Shown one piece after another: positions 1 through 9,512 of a stretch of 64,000 bases of DNA (position 1 is the first letter of the stretch; every line of letters starts with the position of its first letter). The stretch spans positions 62,001 through 126,000 of the forward strand of contig JAVVQG010000005.1 in assembly GCA_036655355.1 (NCBI GenBank). Reading direction: 5' to 3'. Both the position numbers and the translations under genes were made by a program. Source of the DNA: JAUNSR01 sp036655355 (GTDB lineage Bacteria; Bacteroidota; Bacteroidia; Bacteroidales; JAUNSR01). Below the pieces are notes generated by a model. The model did not search any database. It was not told where the DNA came from and worked only from the letters and a program-made list of their open reading frames with translations.

Positions 1-668
1 CAGAAGCGTATATGAATTATGTGGAAGCTTCTTACATGCTTACAAATTCATTAGACGGCGATGCCCGCAACTATTGGGAAGCGATCCGCACACGTGCCGG
101 TATCGAAGAAAACACAATCGACAAAACCATCGCCGCTACCGATCTTTCAATCGAAGCGAAAGGCGACTGGGGTGTTTATTCGGCAGGAAAAACGGTTGAC
201 GCTACATTATATAACATCCGCCGCGAACGCCGAAGCGAATTTATCGGCGAAGGCATGCGTATGGACGACTTGTACCGTTGGGCAGCCCTGAATCAAGTTC
301 GTGACTACGTTATCGAAGGATTCAACCTATGGGATGAAGCGTATGAACGTTACATGAAAAAAGATGCCGACGGAAACATGACAAACGAAACCCGTTTGAT
401 CCAGACCGGCCAAGCAGGTACGCCAAACGTATCAAGCAGCAAAGTGAGCAAATACATCCGTCCTTATCAGATCGTGAAAGAAAACAACACCATGTATAAC
501 GGATACAGATGGAGACAGGCTAAATACCTTTCGCCGGTGCCGATCCGCCACATCACGTTGGCTTCACCGACAGGAGATGCAGAAAACTCAAACTTCTATC
601 AGAATCCGGGCTGGCCTACACAGGGCGAAAAACCGGCAGACATTTCTGATGATCCAATGGATAATTAA
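1..668 (+). CDS. SusD/RagB-family outer-membrane lipoprotein, C-terminal part only
   Basis: This is the C-terminal 222 or so residues of a SusD-like glycan-binding lipoprotein. The reading frame (third base of the window) is open to the left edge, so the gene begins outside. Visible family signatures are the EAYMNYVEASYML helix, the RRERRSEFIGEGMRMDDLYRW segment (Arg-rich helix followed by G-E-G-R-DD-RW) and the QNPGWP ending, where SusD proteins typically finish. SusD proteins sit on the cell surface over a SusC barrel and capture oligosaccharides, so its SusC partner is presumably just upstream. A strong terminator follows at 689. Family assignment is firm; substrate is unknown. Confidence 0.93.
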   Translation, partial: EAYMNYVEASYMLTNSLDGDARNYWEAIRTRAGIEENTIDKTIAATDLSIEAKGDWGVYSAGKTVDATLYNIRRERRSEFIGEGMRMDDLYRWAALNQVRDYVIEGFNLWDEAYERYMKKDADGNMTNETRLIQTGQAGTPNVSSSKVSKYIRPYQIVKENNTMYNGYRWRQAKYLSPVPIRHITLASPTGDAENSNFYQNPGWPTQGEKPADISDDPMDN

Positions 669-688
669 TCTATACCTATTATTTATGA

Positions 689-727
689 AAGGGGAGAAAA
701 CGATTTTGTTTTCTCCCCTTTTTTTGT
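689..727 (+). terminator. Rho-independent terminator after the partial susD
   Basis: A 12-bp perfect stem (AAGGGGAGAAAA at 689-700 with TTTTCTCCCCTT at 709-720) encloses an 8-nt loop and runs into a T tract to 725. Both stem arms recur almost unchanged in the terminator at 9008-9042. Confidence 0.9.
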
Positions 728-1286
728 TTTCCAGCCCTTCAACCTATTCACGCTCTACAACTTCCGATTCTTTCCCCAATACGATCCACCTCTTTTTATT
801 ATTTAATATTTCACATTATCTGACTGATATTTATCAAATATTTGTAAACAAAACGCCCTGTATAGTTATTTTAATTATTTTGTTCAATAATTTATTGCTA
901 TTTTTTTATTATTCAATACTTAATTATATATTTGCTGCCCTCTTAGTAATCTTTATTTATAATATTTTTATTAATACAGACTAAAAGAGTGCTTTTTGTT
1001 ATCGAATTATTAATCATTCAGGCTTATTTTTATCATATAGAGTGCCGGTAACTGGATTCGTTGCATTTTTAATTAAAACCAATGTAATTAAATAGAATAT
1101 TTGAATAGTGGAATCAAAGTCTATTTATTCAAGAGGATATTTAAACTCTCAATCAAATTTATCCGTCACTTAAATTGAAGGAACTATGAAAAACATACTA
1201 ATTCCGTCATGATAAATGCAACTCCCGAACCTGCTGAGGAGAAAGGAGAAGTAAGCCCTGTCAGAACAAAATAATCTAAATCAACT
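728..1286 (+). promoter_or_regulatory. AT-rich leader of susC1 with candidate -7 element
   Basis: This 559-bp gap holds no convincing gene. TATATTTG at 927-934 matches the Bacteroidota -7 consensus TANNTTTG, but no good -33 TTG lies 19-20 bp upstream, so the start point (about 941) is tentative. The leader would then be about 345 nt long. Near its end are two tiny frames: 8 codons at 1186-1212, then, overlapping by ATGA, 21 codons at 1209-1274. The latter ends 12 nt before the SusC start. Their translation is unproven. Confidence 0.35.
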
Positions 1287-4200
1287 ATGTCTAAATTAAA
1301 CAAATCAGTCAGTCTTCTGATGGCTGCCAGCGTTCTTGCACCTGCTTCGCAAGCTTTGGCTTCCTCAGAAAGCGAACACAGTGCAATCGTTGCCGCTGTT
1401 CAGCAGAGCTCGAAAGTAAGCGGAACAATTTCCGATACGATGGGTGCTGTAATCGGGGCTTCAGTGGTAGAAAAAGGAACGACAAACGGTACTATTACCG
1501 ATTTTGACGGGAAATTTTCATTAGATGTTCCGAAAGGTGCTACGCTTGTGATCTCTTATGTAGGGTATGTGTCTAAGGAAATCAAATACGATGGCCAGGC
1601 TACCCTTAACATCACACTCGAAGAGGATGTTAAGAAACTTGATGAGGTTGTTGTGACCGCATTGGGACTAAAACGTTCTGAAAAAGCTTTGGGTTACGCC
1701 GTAACCGAAGTGAAAGGAGATGAACTTGCTGCAGCCAATACGGTTAGCCCGGTAGCTGCCCTTCAAGGGAAAGTGGCCGGTGTGGAAATCGCTCAGTCTG
1801 ACGGTGGTTTGTTCGGTGCAACAAAAATCCAAATTCGCGGGGCTTCTACCCTAAACGGAAATAACCAGCCAATCTACGTAATCGACGGGGTAATCCTTGA
1901 TAACAACGTATCCGGTAATAAAGACTTGAACTGGGGCGAAAATGCTACCGACTACGGTAATGAATTAAAGAACTTGAACCCTGACGACTTTGCTACCGTT
2001 TCTGTATTGAAAGGTGCAGCAGCCAGTGCGCTTTACGGTTCGCGTGGTTTGAACGGTGCTATCGTAATCACTACGAAAAGCGGTAAAGGCCACAAAGGTA
2101 TCGGCGTAACCGTTTCTCAGACTTTCGGATGGGATCACGCATTCAAAACAGCTGATATCCAGACAAAATATGGTCCGGGAACATTCACCGGAAGCTCGGA
2201 TGCCGACGGCGATGGAAACAGATGGAATCCATTCCAGTTCCAAGTGAACGCAGCAGGTCAAAACACATTGATCGGCGCAAGCGGTCGTGGTTTCGGTCCG
2301 CGCTATGACGGCAGCATGATCGAAGGTTATGACGGCAAAATGATCGCATACAGTCCCCTGAAAGACAACATGCTAGACATGTACCAAACGGGATTCAACT
2401 CGAATACAAACGTTGCGGTACGCGGTGGAAATGACAAAACCTCTTTCTACTCCTCTATCTCATACAAACACGCTACATCAGCTACACCGAATAACACATT
2501 TGACCGATATTCGTTCCTGGTAAAGGCATCTCATAAATTGAACGACCGTATCGAGGTGAACGCATCGGTAAACTTCGCGAACTCTACACCTAAGAATGCA
2601 GCCCGCAACCTCGGTGAGAAATTCGTTACCGGTACCTACAATCCGCTTTACGACGCAAAATATTACCGTAACCGCTACTTGGGCGACCACGGCGGACTTG
2701 CCTCAACCACCTATGGCGATGTTTACGGAAACGTACCGGGAAAAAGCTACTGGTTTGCGATCGACAACTATGAATATACTCAGAAAGAAACCGTAGTTCG
2801 TCCAACTTTGGATGTAACGGTTGACATCCTCGATTGGTTGAAGTTCAAGGCTGACGCCAACATGAACTACTACTACAATCGCGGCGATAACAAAGAGCTT
2901 GGTTCCGGCTACGCAAACGAAGGCGGCTACTACGGCGTATGGCAGAATACAAAAGAACAAACTACATTCGGAGGTACTTTCTCTGTAAACAAACAGTTGA
3001 AAGACTTCTCGCTAGGTGGTTTTGCTCGTTTCGAATACTACACGACCAGACAAAACAACTACAAAGTTGAAACATCCGAAGGGATGGTAGTTCCGGGACA
3101 GTGGTTCGTTGACAACTCGAAGAATCCGAAAAAATCGGAAGCAAGCATCGCCGGAAGCAAACGCATGCTTTCAGCAATCTTCGCGATCAACGCCGGCTGG
3201 AAAAATCAGTTGTTCCTTGATGTAACGGGACGTAACGACTGGTCTTCTTCGTTGGTTTATTCAAATGGATTCGGAAACTACTCTTACTTCTATCCTTCAG
3301 TATCGGGATCTTGGTTGATCAATGAAACATTTGCGATGCCAACATGGGTATCTTTGGCCAAAGTGCGCGGATCATGGGCTCAGGTAGGTAGCGATACCGA
3401 TCCTTTCTATGTGAACCAGGCATACGGATTCAAAATCATCGAATTACCGAACGGCGAAAACATCTTCACCAACTCATTGGGTAAAACGATGAAAAGCTCC
3501 AACCTGAAACCGGAACGTAAAAATGCATGGGAGGTGGGTATCGACTTCCGTACATTCAAGAACCGTTTGAACTTGGACGCTACATTCTACAAAGAGAATA
3601 CGAAAAATCAGATCATGGAAATCTCCGTGCCTTGGGTTTCGGGTATCGACACACAGTTGATCAATGCCGGTAACATCCAGAACCAGGGGGTTGAGATCGC
3701 ATTGAATACAATCCCTTACCAAAACAAAGACTGGGAATGGGCTTTGGACTTCACATGGACCAAGAACGTCAGCAAAATCGTATCCCTTCACCCGGATGCA
3801 GCTGAATACATCGAGCTTTCAGGTCAGGTAAACGCTTACGACTACCGTATCGGCTCAGTGGCAAAACAGGGCGGGTACTTACGGTATGTTGATGAGTGAC
3901 ATCCTTCCGGCTCGCGACGAAGAGGGTCGTTACATTCTGAACTACAGCGACAGCAACAAAGCGGCTTATTACAAAAGAAGCGGCAAAGTGGAGGAATTGG
4001 GCAGCATGACGCCGGACTTCCTTGGTTCTGTCGGAACAAACATCAGATGGAAGAACGTAAGCCTTCACGTCGGATTGGATATGCGCTTCGGCGGTTTGGT
4101 TGCGATGTACAGTAACCGTTACGGTTCAGGAAGCGGTTGGACAGAATCTTCACTTCGTTACCGTGATACGGAAAACGGTGGTCTGACTTGGACCAGCCAA

Positions 4201-4677
4201 TTCGCAGGCGGTATGAACGGAATGACGTACAATGACGGTGTGGTATTGAACGGTGTATTCGCGGCAGGTACGAAAGTAACCGGTATCGACGGAAAAACAC
4301 ACGATATCAGCGGCATGAGCCATCAGGAAGCGATCGACAAAAAAATCATCGAACCGACACACGCCAGCACACACCACGTATATAACAACGACTGGGGATT
4401 GGGGGTGATTACAGAAGATTGGGTTCACGAACTTAGCTATATCGCGCTTCGCGACATCACCCTGACTTACCGTTTGCCTGCAAATTGGGCGAACAAAGTG
4501 GGTGCAAGAGGCATCAACCTGAGTGCATCGGCTCGTAATCTTGGTTACCTGTATAACTCATTGCCGAATAACGTACACCCGGAAAGTGTTCGTGGTAACG
4601 TCTCTTCTGAGTTCCGTATTCGTGGATATGAGCCTTACATCGCTAACTACATGTTCACGATCAACGCTGAATTCTAA
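1287..4677 (+). pseudogene. SusC/RagA TonB-linked outer-membrane transporter, broken by a single-base frameshift
   Basis: The gene encodes a TonB-dependent SusC-type barrel that imports oligosaccharides with its SusD partner downstream. Read in two frames it gives about 1129 residues, a normal length. In order are a signal peptide (MSKLNKSVSLLMAASV...), a CarboxypepD-reg-like domain (about residues 40-115, with TNGTITDFDGKF), the plug (DEVVVTALG, then QIRGASTLNG, YVIDGV, SVLKGAAASALYGSRG) and the beta barrel to a final Phe. The first frame (1287-3899) stops early, and the second (from before 3886 to 4677) carries the barrel end. Removing one G from GGG at 3873-3875 restores the expected KQGGTYG. 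The cause could be a true mutation or a sequence error. The start matches the second SusC of the window (same MSKLNKSVS). Confidence 0.9.
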
Positions 4678-4708
4678 TTAATCAATTGATTTCAAATATC
4701 ATATTCCG

Positions 4709-4747
4709 GAAGTTCCCCGCCGAACCACAAGGAAGCGGGGAAGCTTC
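4709..4747 (+). promoter_or_regulatory. Stem-loop between susC1 and susD1
   Basis: GAAGTTCCCCGC (4709-4720) pairs with GCGGGGAAGCTTC (4735-4747), leaving one bulged G and a 14-nt loop. No T tract follows, so it looks like an intercistronic RNA structure or processing site rather than a full terminator. The susC2-susD2 gap has a comparable element. Confidence 0.6.
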
Positions 4748-4771
4748 TGTATTAATAAATAGAATATACTA

Positions 4772-6652
4772 ATGAACTATAAATCTTTAGTGGCAGCATC
4801 CCTACTGGGCGCGGTTGCACTGACCGGCTGTCAAGATCAATTTGCAGATATAAATTCCAATCCGTCCGATATTACAAAACCGAATATCCGTTTTCTGTTC
4901 ACTGAAGCACTGACTGAAGTTGAACCGATGGATTATGCGGCATGGTACTACGATTTCGCCCGTCTGGGTGTGTGGAATCAGGCTACGGTTTCCAGAGGAG
5001 GTAACATCGACCGTTTCAACCTGATCACAGAACAGGGAAGTACAGGATCGCATGTTTACGACTTGCTTCGTATGGCGAACGAAATCCGTTTCCAGATCAG
5101 CAAACTCGAAGGTAGCGAAAAAGAAAAATACGAATACGTTCAGTACCTGCTGAACCCGCTTTTGGTGATGATCGGAATGAATGACTCTGACGTATTCGGT
5201 TACCGCCAGTATACGGAAGCGGAAATGGCTCGTTACACAAACCCGCCGTTGTATACACCGAAATACGATACACAAGAGGAGTTGTTCGATGTGTGGTTGA
5301 AAGAGCTTAACGAAACCATCGACTACCTGACTACCCATAAAATCACCAATGTATTGATGAAACAGGATTTCATCTACAACGACGATGTGACGAAATGGGC
5401 GAAACTGGCCAACTCGATGAAACTGAAAGTGGCTGCGCGCCTGATCAACGTTGACCGTACCCGCGCCATCTCTATCGTAAATGAAGTAGCCGCTTCCGAA
5501 GCGGGCGTGTTGGAAGAGGGCGACGACCTGATCTTCAACAAAGGTAAATATGACAACCACTGGAACAACGACGTTGCCTCTTCGATGGACATCGGTTCAG
5601 ACCTGTTGATCAACTTCATGAAAGAAAACAAGGATACCCGTTTGTTGAGCGTCTTCACCAAGAATGATTTCAACGGTGCGGTGGTTCAGGCCTTCCTTGA
5701 TCAGAAGAAAGAACTTCCTCCCTACATCGCAGAAAAAGCGATTGTGGAAACCAATGATAAAGGTGTAGCGGAATTCAAAGGATGGAAAGCACCGGGTGAA
5801 CCTTGGGTTCGCTACTACGGAGCGCCACTTGAGCTGAACGCGTCAGACAAAGAGGAGTACAAATGGATCTTCAACCCGTCGGGTACGCTTTTCACACTTA
5901 AAACAAGCGCCGGAGCAGATAAGAAATACACACCGCTTACTTACCGTAATCAGGAGATCGTTCGCGGAGTATATGACTTTACCTATCCAGACGCACCGGA
6001 TGCTACTCCGGATAAGGACGTGAAGATCACAGGATGGCACGGTATTTATTTCTCTGCCGCAGAGGTAAACCTACTTATGGCTGAATTCAAACTATTGGGT
6101 GCCAACTTGCCGAAATCCGCTCAGGATTACCTGACCGAAGGGGCTCGCCTTTCTGCATTGAGCTACGACAAAGCAGCGGAATTGAACGAAATTCCATATT
6201 ACAGCTACACTTGCAAAAACGACAAACACGACGCTACGATCAAAGTAACACAGCAGATGTTGGCGGAAATGCTTGAAAGCGAAGTGTTGCAACTGAACGG
6301 TTCGATGGTTGAAAACCTGGAGAAAGTATACATCCAGCAATACATCCATTACATGACCAATCCGATTGACCAGTACGTAACCGTACGTCGTTCGGGTATC
6401 CCGATGAAAGGCAGCGAATTGCTTCCTTGGCAGGATTTCCACCCGACATTGGCTACTACGTCAGACATTCCGCGCCGTTTCCGCGTAACGGAGCCGAAAC
6501 CGTCGGATCAGCTTTACGACCTTACTGTAAAAGCATATACCGAACAGGGCTTTACGTACGGAGCAGACAACAACGTTCCTTCTTTATTGAATTCAGAACG
6601 TATCTGGTACGATAAAAACGCTCCTCAGTTCGGAGCCGGACCACAGCTGTAA
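4772..6652 (+). CDS. SusD-like (SusD_2 type) outer-membrane lipoprotein
   Basis: This 626-residue surface lipoprotein is the binding partner of the SusC upstream. The N-terminus is a lipoprotein signal with the lipobox around ALTGC, so Cys20 would be lipidated. The mature protein begins with the D-I-N-S-N-P sequence typical of the SusD_2 branch (PF12771 type) rather than classical RagB/SusD, and its length suits that branch. It lies 94 bp downstream of susC1 and is followed by a clear terminator at 6674, so the pair forms one transcription unit. If the susC1 frameshift is real, this SusD lacks a functional cognate barrel. The glycan is not evident from sequence. Confidence 0.9.
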   Translation: MNYKSLVAASLLGAVALTGCQDQFADINSNPSDITKPNIRFLFTEALTEVEPMDYAAWYYDFARLGVWNQATVSRGGNIDRFNLITEQGSTGSHVYDLLRMANEIRFQISKLEGSEKEKYEYVQYLLNPLLVMIGMNDSDVFGYRQYTEAEMARYTNPPLYTPKYDTQEELFDVWLKELNETIDYLTTHKITNVLMKQDFIYNDDVTKWAKLANSMKLKVAARLINVDRTRAISIVNEVAASEAGVLEEGDDLIFNKGKYDNHWNNDVASSMDIGSDLLINFMKENKDTRLLSVFTKNDFNGAVVQAFLDQKKELPPYIAEKAIVETNDKGVAEFKGWKAPGEPWVRYYGAPLELNASDKEEYKWIFNPSGTLFTLKTSAGADKKYTPLTYRNQEIVRGVYDFTYPDAPDATPDKDVKITGWHGIYFSAAEVNLLMAEFKLLGANLPKSAQDYLTEGARLSALSYDKAAELNEIPYYSYTCKNDKHDATIKVTQQMLAEMLESEVLQLNGSMVENLEKVYIQQYIHYMTNPIDQYVTVRRSGIPMKGSELLPWQDFHPTLATTSDIPRRFRVTEPKPSDQLYDLTVKAYTEQGFTYGADNNVPSLLNSERIWYDKNAPQFGAGPQL

Positions 6653-6673
6653 GAGCTATACTCACAACATTTC

Positions 6674-6710
6674 AATCCCCGGATTCGGTCTCTGAGTCCG
6701 GGGATTTTTC
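6674..6710 (+). terminator. Rho-independent terminator after susD1
   Basis: A 10-bp stem, AATCCCCGGA (6674-6683) with TCCGGGGATT (6697-6706), closes a 13-nt loop and is followed by T residues. It ends the susC1-susD1 unit. Confidence 0.88.
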
Positions 6711-6729
6711 AATTCTATCCCCGCTGCTG

Positions 6730-6759
6730 TTGGGGAAATCGAGGATACTGCTATCTTTG
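6730..6759 (+). promoter_or_regulatory. Promoter for the fucosidase gene
   Basis: TTG at 6730-6732, a 19-bp spacer, then TATCTTTG at 6752-6759 match the Bacteroidota housekeeping consensus (TTTG, 19-21 bp, TANNTTTG). Transcription would begin near 6766, about 98 nt before the start codon, so the fucosidase has its own promoter. Confidence 0.65.
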
Positions 6760-6863
6760 TTGTCTCAATCGCATGATTGCTTTATCAGGTTACTCCTTAA
6801 TCAGATTATTGCTTAATCAATCTATTACATATCAATCTATCACTTATCAACAACACAACCCCC

Positions 6864-8912
6864 ATGAGAAAATTAGGACTGCCTGCTATGGCACTCACCC
6901 TTTTCACCGCATGTCAGCATGCGCCTGCCCCCGAACCGATCTTACCTGTTCCCACTCCGGAACAAATCGAATGGCACAAAATGGAAACTTATGCCTTTGT
7001 TCATTTCGGACTGAATACGTTCAACGATTTGGAATGGGGTTACGGCAACACACCTGCGGAAACATTCAACCCAACCGATCTGGATTGCGACCAATGGGTA
7101 CGCGTCATCAAACAGGCCGGATTGAAAGGTGTGATCCTGACGGCGAAACACCACGACGGATTCTGCTTGTGGCCAACCAAAACAACAGATTACAACATCA
7201 GCAAATCGCCTTATAAAAACGGTCAGGGCGATATGGTGAAGGAACTTTCGGATGCTTGCGCCCGCCAGGGTTTGAAATTCGGATTGTACCTTTCGCCGTG
7301 GGATCGTAACAACGCGGCCTACGGAACACCCGAATACACCAAGATCTTCCACGCACAGATGGACGAGTTGATCAGCAACTACGGTCCGCTGTTCGAATAT
7401 TGGTTCGACGGTGCCAACGGTGGCAACGGATGGTACGGAGGAGCGAACGAAACACGTTCGATCGATCCGAAAACCTATTATAAATATGAAGAAGCCCGCG
7501 AAATGATCAAAGCCAAACATCCGGGTGCGATGATTTTCGGCGGTACCGTACCGGATATCCGCTGGATCGGAAACGAATCGGGCTGGGCCGGCGAAACAAA
7601 CTGGGCTACGATCACCGAATCGGAAGTAAAACATTATACCGAGCACCAGTGGGGTCATGAAAACGGTAAATTCTGGAACGGCGGCGAGTGCGACGTATCG
7701 ATTCGTCCGGGTTGGTTCTACCACTCACGCGAAGACCACCAGGTACGCTCGGTGGCGAATCTGACCGACCTGTATTACCGCAGCGTGGGCCACAACGCCA
7801 ACTTCCTACTGAACTTCCCGGTTGCGCTCAACGGTCAGATCCACCCTGTCGATTCGGCTCGCGCGGTTGAATGGCACCACACCATCGCTGCCGAGTTAAA
7901 AGACAACCTGCTTGCCAAAGCGAAAGCTACCGCTTCGGAAGATCGCGGCAGAGGATATGCAGCTTCAAACGTGACAGACGGAAACTGGGATACCTATTGG
8001 GCTACGACAGACAACAGCAACACCGGTTCGCTGACATTGGAATTCAAAAAACCGACTGCCGTGAACCGTCTGATGATCCAGGAGTACATCCCGCTGGGAC
8101 AGCGCGTAAAAGCGTTTAACGTAGAAGTACTTCAGAACAACGAATGGAAACCGGTGAATCCGGGCGAAGAAACCACAACCGTGGGATACAAACGTCTGCT
8201 TCGTTTTGAAACGACAGAAGCCAGCGCGATCCGTATCAACTTCACCGATTCGAAGGGTGCGCTTTGCATCAACAACGTAGAGGCTTACCTGGCTCCTGCC
8301 CTGTTGAGCGAACCCTCAATCTATCGCAATGCGAAAAACGAGGTGGTGATCAAAGCGGGCGATAAGAATGCCAAGCTTTACTACACGACAGACGGTAGCG
8401 AACCGACCACTTCTTCCGCCTTGTATGAAGCGCCGTTCATCCTGAACACAAAAGGTACCGTAAAAGCGATCGCCCATGACGCTACGTTCAACAAAAGCAG
8501 CGTAGCATCGGCTATCCGCTTCGATATCCCGAGCACGGATTACACCATCCTCTTCCCGAAAGAGGAGAAAGCGGCGATGCTGATCGACGGATCGGTAGGT
8601 CATTGCTACTGGCTTCCGAAAGGAAAACAGGAGGTAACGCTACAGCTTGCGAACGAAGAATCGGTTTGCGGATTCAACTACATCCCGAACCAGGCACGCG
8701 ACGGCGGCGGCCACATCACCAACTACCGTTTCTACGTAGATGGCAAATTGGTTGCCCAGGGCGAGTTTTCGAATATCAAACACAATCCGGTGGAACAGCA
8801 GATCCGCTTTGCTCCGGTAAAAGGGAAACAAGTGCGTCTGGAGGCTGTTTCAATTATGAACGATGCCAAACAGGCTGCCATCGCCGAACTAAACGTTGTA
8901 ACGGCTGACTAA
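6864..8912 (+). CDS. GH29 alpha-L-fucosidase lipoprotein with C-terminal carbohydrate-binding modules
   Basis: This 682-residue exo-alpha-L-fucosidase removes terminal fucose from glycans. A lipoprotein signal ends at LFTAC (Cys17), suggesting membrane attachment in the periplasm or at the surface. The GH29 catalytic domain covers about residues 30-345, with YAFVHFGLNTF, the AKHHDGF substrate-binding motif (about 94-100) and the likely nucleophile Asp182 in EYWFDG. The acid/base Glu is probably in the GNESGWAGE segment (about 237-244), but that position is inferred. An F5/8-type-C (CBM32-like) domain follows (about 355-475). Then comes a chitobiase-C-like segment with YYTTDGSEPT (about 490-555) and a second beta-sandwich-like tail. 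The gene lies between two SusC/SusD pairs, which links the locus to fucosylated glycans. It has its own promoter and terminator. Confidence 0.95.
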   Translation: MRKLGLPAMALTLFTACQHAPAPEPILPVPTPEQIEWHKMETYAFVHFGLNTFNDLEWGYGNTPAETFNPTDLDCDQWVRVIKQAGLKGVILTAKHHDGFCLWPTKTTDYNISKSPYKNGQGDMVKELSDACARQGLKFGLYLSPWDRNNAAYGTPEYTKIFHAQMDELISNYGPLFEYWFDGANGGNGWYGGANETRSIDPKTYYKYEEAREMIKAKHPGAMIFGGTVPDIRWIGNESGWAGETNWATITESEVKHYTEHQWGHENGKFWNGGECDVSIRPGWFYHSREDHQVRSVANLTDLYYRSVGHNANFLLNFPVALNGQIHPVDSARAVEWHHTIAAELKDNLLAKAKATASEDRGRGYAASNVTDGNWDTYWATTDNSNTGSLTLEFKKPTAVNRLMIQEYIPLGQRVKAFNVEVLQNNEWKPVNPGEETTTVGYKRLLRFETTEASAIRINFTDSKGALCINNVEAYLAPALLSEPSIYRNAKNEVVIKAGDKNAKLYYTTDGSEPTTSSALYEAPFILNTKGTVKAIAHDATFNKSSVASAIRFDIPSTDYTILFPKEEKAAMLIDGSVGHCYWLPKGKQEVTLQLANEESVCGFNYIPNQARDGGGHITNYRFYVDGKLVAQGEFSNIKHNPVEQQIRFAPVKGKQVRLEAVSIMNDAKQAAIAELNVVTAD

Positions 8913-9007
8913 AACCGGTGCGATAACTCCCGCAAGGAGGTCCAAAATAACGTCACGTTCCACACAGGCGATTTAGCCGAAAGGAGGCGTGATGCATCTT
9001 ATCTCCA

Positions 9008-9042
9008 AAGGGGAGAAAGCCGATTGGTTTTCTCCCCTTTTT
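9008..9042 (+). terminator. Rho-independent terminator after the fucosidase gene
   Basis: AAGGGGAGAAA (9008-9018) pairs with TTTCTCCCCTT (9029-9039), followed by T residues. Both stem arms match the terminator at 689-727; only the loop differs. Confidence 0.88.
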
Positions 9043-9512
9043 ATTTCCGCTATTTTGTTTCCGCTCTCCCCCCTATCCAATGCCTCCTATTTTAGCTCCC
9101 CGCAACCCGTTTGTTAATTATAACCATAATTAATCGCATATTAATATTAGTTATTAAAATGCTTTAATATCCACCCCCACTTAATCACAAACAATTTGTT
9201 AATAATTAAATTTTAAGGGAATATATATTCATATATTAATCTGTATCGCATATATTTGCCACATAAAAACCTTTGAATTGCCTTAGATATTAAAACTTTT
9301 TATTTAATGTAATAAAGGTTACAAATTGAGAATTCACATTATTGACTCTTATTTCTATCTGAAGAAAGTATTTTAACCGGATCTTAACTGTTTGCGTCAC
9401 AATCAAGATATGTTTTATTCATCACATGTCCTGACCGGTCATTCTCTTACCTCTTTTGAAGATAAAAATGAGTTGTGCAAATAATTACTTCACACTCAAT
9501 CTTAAATTAACT
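9043..9512 (+). promoter_or_regulatory. AT-rich leader of susC2 with candidate -7 element
   Basis: This gap of about 470 bp has no supported gene. TATATTTG at 9251-9258 fits the TANNTTTG consensus and would start transcription near 9265, giving a leader of about 250 nt. The -33 box is weak. An in-frame ATG at 9456 would add 19 residues ahead of the SusC signal peptide. It is rejected as the start because the ATG at 9513 matches the start and flanking bases of susC1. Confidence 0.4.

Noticed and set aside
577..984. Plus-strand frame of 135 codons across the first terminator
   Set aside because: It overlaps the end of susD, runs through a strong terminator into AT-rich intergenic DNA and encodes low-complexity hydrophobic sequence.
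9456..9512. Upstream in-frame start for susC2
   Set aside because: Adds 19 residues before a complete signal peptide; the start at 9513 matches susC1 in sequence and context.
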